DNA from: Bacteroidales bacterium
GTDB taxonomy: Bacteria > Bacteroidota > Bacteroidia > Bacteroidales > VadinHA17
Assembly: GCA_025358455.1 (NCBI GenBank)
Contig: JANYJP010000116.1
Location: forward strand, 1-62,956
Length of the DNA: 62,956 nucleotides
Direction of reading: 5' to 3'
The first letter of the stretch is position 1. The number at the start of each line of letters is the position of its first letter. A program made the position numbers and the translations under genes. The notes under the pieces are model-generated. The model was not told the DNA's origin. It was given only the letters and a program-made list of their open reading frames with translations, and did not search any database. This document shows, one piece after another, positions 1-9,800 of the stretch.

Positions 1-386
1 AACAAAATTTATATTTACAAATAGGAATAGTCACTTTTATAAAAAGAACGAATCAAACTCCTTTATTAATGAAAAAACCTGTGGGCTTACCTAACAAAAT
101 TGGTCAGGAAACCAGGCTCTTGATGTTGACTATCGTCGGGCTTCGGCCAACGTTACTATATGTAAGGCCTGCGGCCTTTAGTTTAAAACAAAGTCCCCTA
201 AATTAACATATAGCAAAGGTTTATAATGATAAGGTATTAACTATCAGAACATTTCAAGTTGCTGAGGTGTCAGGTAGTTTTGCCGGATCTCTGCTGCGAA
301 AAAACTCCATCATCCCGAATTGTTTATCAATAGATATCAATATTATTACGGAATGGCGATTAAAGGGTCATGGCATGACCCTGACA
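1..386. other. Intergenic region at window edge, no gene seen
   Basis: No open frame here looks like a real gene. The stretch is A+T rich with short G+C-rich hairpins: an AAGGCC/GGCCTT inverted repeat around 162-177 with a three-base loop, and a stronger one at 365-381 that is listed separately. Upstream neighbours lie outside the window, so a truncated gene further left cannot be excluded. Confidence 0.5.
365..381 (-). terminator. Hairpin just after the monooxygenase stop codon
   Basis: GGGTCATG and CATGACCC form a perfect inverted repeat five bases past the end of the minus-strand monooxygenase gene. On the minus strand it is followed by TTTAATC, a weak U-tract. It probably serves as a terminator or 3' stabiliser, but the short T run leaves this uncertain. 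Confidence 0.45.
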
Positions 387-812
387 TTATTGATTTACCT
401 CTTTAGCCACACTGACTATTTTAATTTTGGCAGGTCCCTCAACAAAGTCACTGATCTTTGGACCAAATGCTTTAAAATAACCGGCAGCAAAATGGGCATC
501 AACTGCAGCCTGATTTTTGTATTCTTCCACGAAAACAAATTTTGAATTGTCGTAGGGATCCTGATAAAGCTGATAAGAAATGCATCCGCTTTCTTTATTT
601 GATTTTTCGATTATTTCCCTGGCAGCGTCAATAAAATCTTTGGTCTTATCCGGCTTAACGGTCAGTTTTGCCACTATCATCATTTTAGTCTCCACCGCGG
701 GCGCTGTTACCTGGTTTTCAGTTACCTTTGCACTTTGTCCTGATGCTTTATTACCGAAACTAATGTAAATTACAGCCGTGAGAAGGAGCGGAAATAAGAT
801 TTTTACTTTCAT
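387..812 (-). CDS. Exported ABM-domain (quinol monooxygenase-like) protein
   Basis: This 141-residue protein starts with a signal peptide (hydrophobic stretch about residues 5-20, likely cut near ASG-Q at 24-26). Residues about 43-138 form an antibiotic-biosynthesis monooxygenase (ABM, dimeric alpha/beta barrel) domain, recognisable from the opening MMIVAKLTVKPDK, the SGCISYQLYQD strand and the FVFVEEYKNQAAVDAHF segment, as in YgiN-type quinol monooxygenases. Members act on quinols or other electron-rich aromatics without cofactor, but many have no known substrate. The signal peptide would put this one in the periplasm, which is unusual for YgiN itself. It stands alone, with its own 3' hairpin, and the start is an ATG. 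The fold assignment is good; the substrate is unknown. Confidence 0.75.
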   Translation of the reverse strand: MKVKILFPLLLTAVIYISFGNKASGQSAKVTENQVTAPAVETKMMIVAKLTVKPDKTKDFIDAAREIIEKSNKESGCISYQLYQDPYDNSKFVFVEEYKNQAAVDAHFAAGYFKAFGPKISDFVEGPAKIKIVSVAKEVNQ

Positions 813-1011
813 AGTTTTCCTGTTTTTAATTATTGTACTAAGAAGACCTGAATATATTAAAAATTATTCGAACCATATTAATTTGAAATAATTAAGGTAA
901 CGTGAATTATCAGGCATGCCACAGCATGATCCTCCAAATTTCGATACGGTGTTATGAGGTCACGCCATTGACGTATCCCCACGATATCATTTAAGGTGAT
1001 ATTATTTCAGA

Positions 1012-1779
1012 TCAGAAACACAATCCAATAGAGAGAATAAACATTTTTACAGGGATCTTACCCATAGTGGTTGTTGTGGTCGGACTAACAGTAAAATCTT
1101 TGTAAGTAACATCATATGCAGGTTTGACAAAATAACCCTCCAATGATATAACTGCCATCATGTATTTTACTGAGAGCCCCGGGCTACTTGAAAGAATAAA
1201 TACAGGTGCACCTTCTCCAGTCGCCATTGTTCCGGAAAAATTAAAAGTCTCAGCAGTTGTAGCTGTTTTATTATTGACTGCAAAATCGAGAGGAATAACT
1301 AATCCCGGACGATAATAGAGAGCCACGGAAAGATCTTTGATAGGTTTTACAACAACACCATATCTTTGTCCGATATCAATAGCGCGTACCGGTTTGGTAT
1401 AAATGGCTTTATCTTTGAAAAAACCACCCAGGGTACTCCAGTCGAGTGAAGTCTTCCAGTAAGAAGCCAGAATCGGGTAATAATAAAATGCTACCATTTT
1501 ATCAGTGTTGCTGAAGTTCATGCCTACACCTATCTCAGCAAAAAAACCTGTTTTTGCTCCCATTACTCCATTAGTATACTTTGAAATGGATGAACGGACT
1601 GGTACTGTACCAAAATTACCCAGAGGCATAGCCAACCCATATTTCATTGTAAAAGAAGCTTTTGGTTTTGCAGAAGCATTGGTTGCAGCTGGTTTTGGGG
1701 CTCCATCACCTACAAATTGAGCAGAAAGTGCAGAACTGATCAACAGAAAAAATCCTATAACTAATATCCTTGATTTCAT
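1012..1779 (-). CDS. Probable outer-membrane beta-barrel protein, unknown function
   Basis: This 255-residue protein has a clear signal peptide (MKSRILVIGFFLLISSALSA, cut before QF). The rest alternates hydrophobic and polar residues in short strands and ends in ...FILSIGLCF, a terminal aromatic typical of outer-membrane barrels. I do not recognise a named family. It lies 19 bp downstream of the TolB-like lipoprotein gene on the same strand, so the two are probably co-transcribed, and the propeller lipoprotein may be a partner. No catalytic motif is visible. Confidence 0.55.
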   Translation of the reverse strand: MKSRILVIGFFLLISSALSAQFVGDGAPKPAATNASAKPKASFTMKYGLAMPLGNFGTVPVRSSISKYTNGVMGAKTGFFAEIGVGMNFSNTDKMVAFYYYPILASYWKTSLDWSTLGGFFKDKAIYTKPVRAIDIGQRYGVVVKPIKDLSVALYYRPGLVIPLDFAVNNKTATTAETFNFSGTMATGEGAPVFILSSSPGLSVKYMMAVISLEGYFVKPAYDVTYKDFTVSPTTTTTMGKIPVKMFILSIGLCF

Positions 1780-1798
1780 CTTAATATTTTTTAGGTGG

Positions 1799-2833
1799 TT
1801 ATTTTACGATATCTATGCTCCAAACGTTATAGCTTCCTTTTGCGCTTCCGCGTTGTGATAGAAAGTATATTGATTTCCCATCAGGCGACCATGCCGGAGA
1901 AACGTCAGACCCAGGGTGAAACGTGAGTTGCTGAAATCCGGTACCGTCAACATTTACCATAAATATATTCAGGTTTGCATCTGCAGGTTTGGCACCTGTT
2001 GTAGACCCGACGCACAGGATACGTTTACCGTCAGGCGAAATTTTTGGAGTAGAAAAACCCTTTAAGTTATCTCTTAATATCAGAGTTTCCTGTCCTGATT
2101 TGAGGTCAAGCATCCAGATTTCTCCCTGATTGGTAGTTTTATTTGATTTAGTGAAAAGCAGTTTATCGCCCGGAACAAATTCAGGGGATGATCCTTCAAC
2201 ATACTGGGTGGTTATTGATGTATTCTTATTCATCGACCAGATAGAATAGGTCCAGGTAGTACTGGGAACATTTCCAATGTAAGTAGTGGAAGCGAGCCCT
2301 CTTGTATAAAAGATACTTTGCCCGTCCGATGAAAACACAGGTGCAGTTGCCACACCTGACTGAGATTCTGTAAGGTGTTGAATAGCGCTTCCTTCATTGG
2401 TATTGATCATGCAGATATTTGACTTATCCTGCCCCGCGAATGTTCCGCTGAAACATATGAATTTCCCATCGGGAGAAAAGCATGGTCCTGATGATGAAAT
2501 GCCAAATGTGCGCTGTACTGAGCTACGGCCTCCGCCAGTGGATCTGACATAGATATTTCCTTCTTTCTGATCAGCTGAAGTTGATCCTATATAAACTAAA
2601 TGCTCCCCGTCTTTTGAAACATCAAACATCGACCCGGTGAACCATTGAAGTTTACCTGAAGTATTCACTACCATAGGACCCCATATTATCTGATCCTCCG
2701 CGGTTATTTGTTTAAACTGATACCCGCCTTCCTGCGGAACTGATATTTGAGAATAATCAATCATTCTTGTAGGTACGCAAGATGCTGCGGCCAATAAAAT
2801 CAGCCCCAGGAATAAACATAGTTTTTTATTCAT
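1799..2833 (-). CDS. TolB-like six-bladed PD40 beta-propeller lipoprotein
   Basis: I place the start at the internal ATG at 2833, because the protein then opens with a lipoprotein signal (MNKKLCLFLGLILLAAASC, Cys about 19); the frame is open 29 codons further but that extension has no signal features. The mature protein carries at least six PD40/WD40-like repeats with the (F/W)SPDG(K) core: DVSKDGEHLVYIG, CFSPDGKFICFSG, VFSSDGQSIFYTR, a degenerate EFVPGDKLLFTKS, KISPDGKRILCVG and AWSPDGKSIYFLS. This is the architecture of the TolB propeller. No N-terminal TolB domain is present, so it is not a bona fide Tol-Pal TolB. It probably scaffolds a periplasmic or outer-membrane interaction, perhaps with the barrel protein encoded 19 bp downstream. 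Confidence 0.75.
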   Translation of the reverse strand: MNKKLCLFLGLILLAAASCVPTRMIDYSQISVPQEGGYQFKQITAEDQIIWGPMVVNTSGKLQWFTGSMFDVSKDGEHLVYIGSTSADQKEGNIYVRSTGGGRSSVQRTFGISSSGPCFSPDGKFICFSGTFAGQDKSNICMINTNEGSAIQHLTESQSGVATAPVFSSDGQSIFYTRGLASTTYIGNVPSTTWTYSIWSMNKNTSITTQYVEGSSPEFVPGDKLLFTKSNKTTNQGEIWMLDLKSGQETLILRDNLKGFSTPKISPDGKRILCVGSTTGAKPADANLNIFMVNVDGTGFQQLTFHPGSDVSPAWSPDGKSIYFLSQRGSAKGSYNVWSIDIVK

Positions 2834-3096
2834 ACAATTGTATTTTTTCGGTTTGGCGGAACTCAAAGTGAACGCACAATAATACAAAAAATAATCATCG
2901 CTAATATTAGCAGGAAACATATTTTTGGTATTCCTGAGGGGGCGGGAATAAGAATAAATTATGAAATGAATCGTAAACCATTAGAGGACTGCATATTAAA
3001 TAATATCGGGTCATTCCGGTTGCAGACCGGTAGTTTCAGGGGATTAATATTATGTGACTTTTATCACCTTGAAGGATTTTTAAACATCCATAATGT

Positions 3097-4329
3097 TTAA
3101 GTAAAGAATAGATACGCTACAAAGATTGCAGTGGTAAAACCTGCCAGATCTGCCAGCAATCCGCATCCGATAGCGTGTCTTGTGTTTTTGATTCCCACTG
3201 ATCCGAAATAAACTGCAACAATATAAAATGTTGTATCTGTTGTACCCTGCATGGTACAGGCCAGACGTCCAATGAATGAATCGGCTCCGTGGGTCGTCAT
3301 AGCATCAATCATAAGGCCCCGGGCTCCACTACCCGAAAGAGGCTTCATAAACGCAACAGGTAAGGCAGCAGTGAATTGAGTATCAACCCCTAACCATGCG
3401 AAGAACCTCGCTATTACTGCTATTATAAAATCCATTGCACCGGAGGCTCTGAATATGCCGATTGCAACAAGTATGGCAACAAGAAATGGTATAATTTTAA
3501 TAGCTATATTAAATCCTTCTTTTGCTCCTTCAATAAATGAATCATAAACATTTACCTTTTTAATAAGGGCCAGTATAATGAATGTTACAATGATCGATAA
3601 TAGAATGAAATTTGCGGCAAACGTGGAGATTGTCGATATCTGTTCCTTTGGAAGGCTGCTGAAATAAAAAATTATACCGGCTACAATTGCTGTAAGTCCT
3701 CCAAGGTAAGCCATAATTACTTTATCGAACAGATTTATTTTCTGAATTATTGCAACACTGATCATTCCGGTCAGCGACGCTGCAAATGTTGAAATAAGAA
3801 TTGGAATAAAAATATCGGCCGGATTAACCGCACCCAGCTGGGTTCTGTAAACAATTATACTAACAGGTATGATTGTAAGACCTGCTGCATTCATGACCAT
3901 AAACATTATCTGGGCATTTGAAGCAGTTTCTTTATCAGGGTTAACCTCCTGCATTTCTTTCATAGCCTTGAGTCCCATTGGAGTTGCAGCATTATCGAGA
4001 CCGAGCATGTTGGCTGATATATTAAGCATTATTGAGCCGTATGCCGGATGACCTTTAGGTAAACCGGGGAAGAGTTTCTGAAAAAGAGGACCTATCAGCC
4101 TTCCCAGTATGGTCACAACTCCTCCTTTTTCTCCCACTTTCATCAATCCCATCCAAAGGGTTAACGCACCTGTAAGCCCAAGAGATATCTCAAATCCTGT
4201 CCTGGCGTTTGAAAATACTGAGTTAACCAGTTCATTAAATATCTGAGTATTACCTGCAAATATCAACTGGCCGAGAGCAACTATGAATCCAATGAGGAAA
4301 AACGCGATCCAGATATAATTAAGTGCCAT
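3097..4329 (-). CDS. Fused SpmA/SpmB-type nucleoside-recognition (Gate) membrane protein
   Basis: This is an integral membrane protein of about 410 residues starting at the ATG at 4329 (MALNYIWIAFFLIGF); the upstream 14 codons are less likely to be translated. The N-terminal half matches the spore-maturation protein A type Gate domain (GLTGALTLWMGLMKVGEKGG, then LDNAATPMGLKAMKEMQ). The C-terminal half resembles SpmB (EGAKEGFNIAIKIIPFLVAILVAIGIFRASGAMDF, then LPVAFMKPLSGSGARGLMIDAM). In spore formers the two halves are separate genes; in non-sporulating Bacteroidota a single fused protein is common. The transported or sensed substrate is unknown; relatives include nucleoside transporters. It is divergent from the aldolase gene. 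Confidence 0.8.
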   Translation of the reverse strand: MALNYIWIAFFLIGFIVALGQLIFAGNTQIFNELVNSVFSNARTGFEISLGLTGALTLWMGLMKVGEKGGVVTILGRLIGPLFQKLFPGLPKGHPAYGSIMLNISANMLGLDNAATPMGLKAMKEMQEVNPDKETASNAQIMFMVMNAAGLTIIPVSIIVYRTQLGAVNPADIFIPILISTFAASLTGMISVAIIQKINLFDKVIMAYLGGLTAIVAGIIFYFSSLPKEQISTISTFAANFILLSIIVTFIILALIKKVNVYDSFIEGAKEGFNIAIKIIPFLVAILVAIGIFRASGAMDFIIAVIARFFAWLGVDTQFTAALPVAFMKPLSGSGARGLMIDAMTTHGADSFIGRLACTMQGTTDTTFYIVAVYFGSVGIKNTRHAIGCGLLADLAGFTTAIFVAYLFFT

Positions 4330-4391
4330 TTTCAGAGTTTGAGACGCTAAGATAATTATTAGGAAAGACAAAAGACAGGACCGAGCTTTAA

Positions 4392-4414
4392 AAACTTACC
4401 CGGGGGGCAAGTTT
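4392..4414. repeat. Short G+C-rich inverted repeat upstream of the Gate-domain gene
   Basis: AAACTT and AAGTTT flank a CCC/GGG core, giving a compact hairpin in the divergent intergenic region. It has no clear U-tract, so its role (regulatory or structural) is open. Confidence 0.3.
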
Positions 4415-4501
4415 AGCGAAGGTGACGTTACAACCGTTAAAGCCATTCCAGCAATACATCTACTAAACTCTTTAAAGCTTTTTTATTACAGCTTTTTTAA
4501 A

Positions 4502-4509
4502 TACATTTG
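4502..4509 (+). promoter_or_regulatory. Bacteroidota-type -7 element for the aldolase gene
   Basis: TACATTTG matches the Bacteroidota -7 consensus TAnnTTTG exactly and lies 20 bp before the aldolase ATG. No clear TTTG -33 box is present at the usual spacing; a T-rich stretch (4481-4498) is there instead. Confidence 0.45.
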
Positions 4510-4520
4510 TCTATACAAAT
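4505..4520. promoter_or_regulatory. Inverted repeat overlapping the aldolase promoter (candidate operator)
   Basis: ATTTGT-CTAT-ACAAAT is a perfect 6-bp inverted repeat with a 4-bp spacer. It overlaps the -7 element and the probable transcription start of the aldolase gene, where a repressor site would be expected. The binding protein is not identifiable here. Confidence 0.35.
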
Positions 4521-4529
4521 CACAATAAA

Positions 4530-5204
4530 ATGGCACGTTTCACTAGAATTGATGTTATCCTCAAAATGAGGGAACCCGGCATAGTTCCGGTGTTTTATCA
4601 TAAAGATCCGGAAGTTTGCAGAAATGTGATTAAAGCGTGTTATGACGGAGGAATTAAAGTTTTTGAGTTCACAAACCGGGGAGATTATGCTCATGAATTA
4701 TTCAGCGATTTAAATAAATGGGCTGAGAAAGAGGTTCCCGGTATGGTTATGGGAGTCGGTTCAGTTGTTGACGCCGGAACTGCTTCGCTCTACATTCAAC
4801 TTGGTGCAAATTTCATTGTATCGCCGATCCTCAATCCGGAAATGGCAAAAGTATGCAACCGTAGAAAAATATTATGGACACCGGGGTGCGGATCACTTTC
4901 TGAGATCAACTACGCTGAAGAGCTTGGCGCTGAAATAGTTAAAGTATTCCCTGGATCATCTATTGATGGTCCTGATTTTGTAAAGGCAATAAAAGGACCC
5001 TGCCCCTGGACAAGTGTTATGCCAACCGGAGGTGTTGAACCTACCCTTGAAAATCTGAGAGATTGGTTTAATTCAGGAGTAACTTGTGTAGGAATTGGTT
5101 CAAACCTTATAACCAAAGAAATTATCCAGAAAAAAAATTGGGTGGGCCTTACAAAGAAAGTGGTAGCTGCTATTAAAATAGCCAGAATGTTCCAGATACT
5201 CTGA
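4530..5204 (+). CDS. eda: KHG/KDPG aldolase family protein
   Basis: This 224-residue class I aldolase cleaves 2-keto-3-deoxy-6-phosphogluconate to pyruvate and glyceraldehyde 3-phosphate, and/or 4-hydroxy-2-oxoglutarate to pyruvate and glyoxylate. The family signatures are VPVFYHKDPE near the N-terminus, the catalytic glutamate in VFEFTNRG (E46), the PGCG loop, the Schiff-base lysine in EIVKVFPG (K138), and the phosphate-binding MPTGGVEP and GIGSNL segments. Length is normal for the family. It is a single gene with its own promoter and an overlapping inverted repeat, and no 2-keto-3-deoxygluconate kinase gene lies nearby, so hexuronate degradation versus Entner-Doudoroff cannot be decided from context. 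Nearby sugar genes (GH29, ROK kinase) suggest carbohydrate catabolism. Confidence 0.88.
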   Translation: MARFTRIDVILKMREPGIVPVFYHKDPEVCRNVIKACYDGGIKVFEFTNRGDYAHELFSDLNKWAEKEVPGMVMGVGSVVDAGTASLYIQLGANFIVSPILNPEMAKVCNRRKILWTPGCGSLSEINYAEELGAEIVKVFPGSSIDGPDFVKAIKGPCPWTSVMPTGGVEPTLENLRDWFNSGVTCVGIGSNLITKEIIQKKNWVGLTKKVVAAIKIARMFQIL

Positions 5205-5260
5205 TCATTTTAAAAACTATTCTGTATATTCTTCCTTTCTCCCAGTATCCCCGTCTTTCT

Positions 5261-6706
5261 TTAATTCCCCGGGGCCCTGTATAATTCAATATTTGATATA
5301 ACAGGACATGCTTTTGATTTGTAGATAGTTACTTTGATAGTGGTGGTTTTTACAACAGGGAATTTTCTTATTATTTTGTGACCTATCGTTGTGCCATCAA
5401 TTAATGGTTTCCATTCTCCCAAAATGAATGCTGATACTTTAAATGCCTGAACTCGTTGTCCGAGTTTTATATACTCCTGAAGAATTATCCTGTTCACTTC
5501 TGTATCGGCTCCCAGGTCAATTATTATATCCCCCGCTGTCTCTTCATCCTTTGTGGCCCAATATGTTTCAGGATTACCGTCATTGACATTTGATGCTTCA
5601 TATCCCTTTCCGCGGTATGAAGATGCATTCACTTTTTTCCCCTTTGCCAGGTTAGTTTCAAATTCCTTTTTAAGCAAATCCCTGAAAGCAAGTAATGAAT
5701 TAACATCTTTCTCAAAAAGCTTGCCCCTCCTGTCGGGCGGAACATTAAGCAGTAGATTACTGTTACGACCAACTGATGAATAATAAAGATCCATCAGGTT
5801 TTCAGGTGTTCTGACAAGAGAATCCTGGCTGGTATGATAGAACCATCCCGGACGAATAGATACATCGACCTCAGCCGGCACCCAGTAGTTTCCATCTTCA
5901 TGGCCTTCTCCCAGAATCTTTGCAAAGTCGCCTCCCGGATACATTCCGTCTTTTTTAAGAAGGCACCAGTTAGTCAGGCTTCCCATTCCGCTTTCATTCC
6001 CGACCCAACGGATATCGGGACCGGCATCACTGAACATTACAGCATGAGGCTGCAACTCCCTTACAATAGAATGGGTATTTGGCCAGTCGTAATATGTTTT
6101 ATTATCAATTTTCCTTGTCTCTTTTGCGCCTCCATAGAATCCATCACCTCCATTTGCGCCATCGAACCAGACTTCGAATATATCGCCGTAATTTGTAAGA
6201 AGTTCCCTGAGCTGATTACGGTAGTACGCGAGATATAATGGAGTTGAGTATGCTGAACTGTTACGATCCCAGGGTGAAAGATAAACGCCAAACTTCAGTC
6301 CGAATTCTTCACAAGCATTTTTAAGTTCCCTCAGAACATCACCCTTTCCATCTTTCCAGATAGAGTTTTTAACTGAATGTTCTGTAAATTTTGAAGGCCA
6401 GAGACAAAAGCCGTCATGGTGTTTGGCTGTTATAATAATACCTTTCATCCCGGCATCTTTTGCAGCTTTTGCCCATTGTCTGCAGTCAAGTTCAGAAGGA
6501 TTAAAGACAGATTCCTTTTCGTCACCATATCCCCATTCCTTATCAGTGAATGTATTCACAGTAAAGTGAACGAACATGTAATACTCCATCTCATGCCAGG
6601 CTAGCTGCCGCTCCGAAGGTACGGGACCAAATGGTTCAGGAGGCTTAACCTGCGAACAGGCTGATAGTAAGATAATTGAAATTAAAAGACATGAAATTCT
6701 ATTCAT
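5261..6706 (-). CDS. GH29 alpha-L-fucosidase-like lipoprotein with C-terminal F5/8-type domain
   Basis: This 481-residue protein has a lipoprotein signal (ISIILLSAC, Cys about 16). The catalytic domain (about residues 30-335) shows GH29 hallmarks: the WHEMEYYMFVHF opening, the AKHHDGFCLWPSK motif, GVYLSPWDRN, and the putative nucleophile aspartate in EVWFDGANG (about residue 182). The tail, from about 350 on, resembles a coagulation factor 5/8 type C (discoidin) domain: ASSYRGKGYEASNVNDGNPETYWATKD. GH29 enzymes remove terminal alpha-L-fucose with retention, and the F5/8 domain would hold the enzyme on the glycan. Activity on another sugar is possible, as many Bacteroidota GH29 members are untested. 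It lies downstream of the DUF1080 and oxidoreductase genes on the same strand, separated from them by a CACAGA-repeat element. Confidence 0.85.
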   Translation of the reverse strand: MNRISCLLISIILLSACSQVKPPEPFGPVPSERQLAWHEMEYYMFVHFTVNTFTDKEWGYGDEKESVFNPSELDCRQWAKAAKDAGMKGIIITAKHHDGFCLWPSKFTEHSVKNSIWKDGKGDVLRELKNACEEFGLKFGVYLSPWDRNSSAYSTPLYLAYYRNQLRELLTNYGDIFEVWFDGANGGDGFYGGAKETRKIDNKTYYDWPNTHSIVRELQPHAVMFSDAGPDIRWVGNESGMGSLTNWCLLKKDGMYPGGDFAKILGEGHEDGNYWVPAEVDVSIRPGWFYHTSQDSLVRTPENLMDLYYSSVGRNSNLLLNVPPDRRGKLFEKDVNSLLAFRDLLKKEFETNLAKGKKVNASSYRGKGYEASNVNDGNPETYWATKDEETAGDIIIDLGADTEVNRIILQEYIKLGQRVQAFKVSAFILGEWKPLIDGTTIGHKIIRKFPVVKTTTIKVTIYKSKACPVISNIELYRAPGN

Positions 6707-6728
6707 TTTTAATAGGCATTATTATGTA

Positions 6729-6805
6729 AATTCTCTGTGCCCCTTGTGATAGTTCTTTTTATTACACGAGAGACACAGAGGAGACACAGAAAGCCACAGA
6801 GGAAA
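6729..6805. repeat. CACAGA-repeat intergenic element
   Basis: Three direct CACAGA units sit at 6774, 6785 and 6795, and an opposed TCTGTG unit at 6734-6739, so the element can fold back on itself. Runs of this CACAGAGG type recur in Bacteroidota intergenic DNA. It falls between the DUF1080 gene and the fucosidase gene and may affect mRNA stability or be a mobile-repeat remnant. Confidence 0.45.
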
Positions 6806-6821
6806 ATGCAGGTTCTATTTA

Positions 6822-9800
6822 TTATTCTGAAAGATCTTTAATTCGTATGTTTTTGAATTTAAGTTCCGATCCATGACCAAGAAAACCTATATGTCCGGTT
6901 TTATTTTTTAATCCAGGGTGATCATTATGATCCATTGTTCCATTGTCCCTTGGACCAGCAATATCCCCATCAACGATTGTGGCGCCATTTAAAACAATTG
7001 TTATCCGGCTGCCTTTAGCGGTAACCTCTTCATAATTCCATTCACCTACCGGTTTTTGAAATCCTCTTCTGGATGGAATTACTCCGTAAACAGATCCATG
7101 GTACTGGTATGGCTGAAGATTTGCATAGACAGGAGCTGTGTCGTCGAGAATCTGAAGTTCCATTCCAACATAAGCAGCGTCTCCGGTGAGGGGAGCCCTT
7201 ATACCAAGACCGTTATTGGCTGCCGCAGTAAGCTGAAATTCAAACCGGAAAACAAAGTCGGCATACTCTTTGCCCGTATAAAGATTCCCTCCTGAACCGT
7301 CATTTGGCTTAACCACAATCATTTCATTTTCGACAATATATGAATCTTTGTTACCGACCCAGTTATTGAGATTTTTCCCATTGAATAATGAAACAAATCC
7401 TTCAGATTTTTCTTCAGAAGTGAGGTTATACTCATTCTCACTTATCTCCCTCGCGTAAATATCCCTGAAAGCCAGATCAGTTCCATGTGCCTGAAGTTCA
7501 ATTGCTCCTTTCGGAAAGATGGGTATGTTGCGATCCCAATAATTCTCCATTGTAACGTTATCAACAACAAGTTCTCCGTTAAGCCAGACTGATACCTTCT
7601 CCCCAATCATAATGATTCTGAATGTATTCCAGTCGCCAACAGGGTTATCAGCAACCTTTAGAGGTTTTGCCTGGTTTTTCTGATTATTATAAAGACCACC
7701 TGAACCCACCTGTGCTCCAGCCTCTACCCGCGAGGTATCCCATATCTGAACTTGTGGTGAACCTCTGAGATAAATACCGCTATCGCCTTCCTTCGATATT
7801 TTCCAGTCAACAAGCATCTCAAAATCACCATATTCCTTTATTGAACACAAATTAGCTCCGGCACCATTAAACCAGATACAACCATCTTTAACACTCCAGT
7901 TCCCTGTCACCTTTTTGTCTGCTTCCAGTTGTTTTTTTGCCAGTTCATCAGGTTTCATCGTAGCTCTTACAACGGGATTTTCAACCAGTCCCTGCCAGCC
8001 TGTCAGATCCTTTCCGTTAAACATTGGTGTAAACCCTTCATCTGCCGGCATGCCTGCCAGGTACTTGTTAACCATCTCTTTATCATAATCACTTTCCTGA
8101 CCTGCCAGTTTACCTGTTACCTTTATGAGAATTTTCTTCACAAGATCCCCATACATTCCTACTCTGTCATTTACTGATGGAAGTGCTATATACATGGCGG
8201 CTTTTGCAGCTGCACCAGAAGTTGAAGGATCATCGAGGTACTTTGCCACAAAATATAATGACTGATAAGTCTTTAATTTCCCAATCTCCGCGAGTATTTT
8301 ATTTTGTCTTTCAGCACTCCTGGCAAATGGCATTATTTTCCTGAATAGAAGTAATTTCTGTTCATCAGGCAATTCTGCAGAACTTATTTGACCTACATAG
8401 CCTTCAAAAGCCGGACCTTCAAACGTCTTGTTGCCGGAAGCACATATCTCATAAAGTGCAGAAGAAGCCGAAAAATCGCTCCAGCCAGTCAATGTTTTAA
8501 AGCAGACCTCACGCGTACTGGAATTACCATTTTCAAATTCTTTCAAAACAACACTCAGCGCTTCACGTCCGCCTGTTTTTGCCAGAACAGGGATAATCTT
8601 TTCTTTCTGCGTACTACCTTCCATTCCTTTCAGGATAGTTGAGGATTTTTTTTCAGGATCTGAAATTTTCCCGGCAGCAACAGCAAGTGCATTTTGAATA
8701 TCAGAAATATATTCAGGATTTGTTGTTACATAAAGCAGTTCAATCAGCTTAGGCTGATCATCTGGTGCAGCAAGTCCCGCTAGTGCTTTCATAGCTGCAG
8801 ATTTCACCTGTTCGTCTTCTGCTGCTGTAAATGGAAGAACTTCTGAAAAATATTTATTATCCTTGTTCCAGGCCAGCAACTCAATTGCACTTTTCTTTGC
8901 AACAAGGTTTCCTTCTCTCAGAACAGGGATCAGGAAATGCATATTATCGTTACTCATAACTCTCATAAGAGCTGATTTTGCAGCTTCCTGATCAGGGGTA
9001 TTATTGAATACCAGCATATAATTTATCAGAGAATTTATTGCCTGATTACCGCTTAATTTTACAATTGCTTCAGATGCTTCTTTCCTCACGTTAAAATCTT
9101 TATCCGACAATGAGGAAGTTATCAGTGGAAGCGCAAGTTGATCGCCTCTGATTCCAAGCGCTGTAATTATCTCAGGTTTTGCAGCCGGTATAGCTTTAGG
9201 AAAATAAGTGATCCATTTTTTCACAATCTCTGATCCGGGAATACCCAGTGAAATGCGCATAGCTGCACTCCTGTACTTATCATTTGCATTAGCAGCAGCT
9301 TTAAGCAGGTCGGGCATAGCATTAATACCATGGAAGCTGACATAAATATCCAATGCTGCAGTTTTATTCTGAATATTCAGGTTCTCATCGCATTTAGAAA
9401 TTACCAGTTTACAGATTTTATCCATGGTTTTGATATCGCCATTCTGAGCAATCACTCTGGCGTAGTTCAGCAGCGAGGCCGTGGCCCCTGTTCGCTCCCA
9501 CATATATGAAACAGATTGGGCAGCGCTTGAAAGAACCGGATATGCTAATGGACTACCACTTTGAGCAAGTGCATTATAAGCTGATGCTTTTATATTCAGA
9601 TCAGTACCAGAAGCCCATGTGATATATTCATTAACTGCTGATTGTGATTTCATATTTGCAAGTGCATTCATTACCGCGGCAGCACAGGGGAGAGTTTGAT
9701 TCCTGAGTGATTCAGCAAGAATCGATTCTGCAGTTTTTCCGCCAACTGCAACAATAACAGCTAATGCCGGTTCGCATATTTCTTTGCTTGCCAGGAAAAC

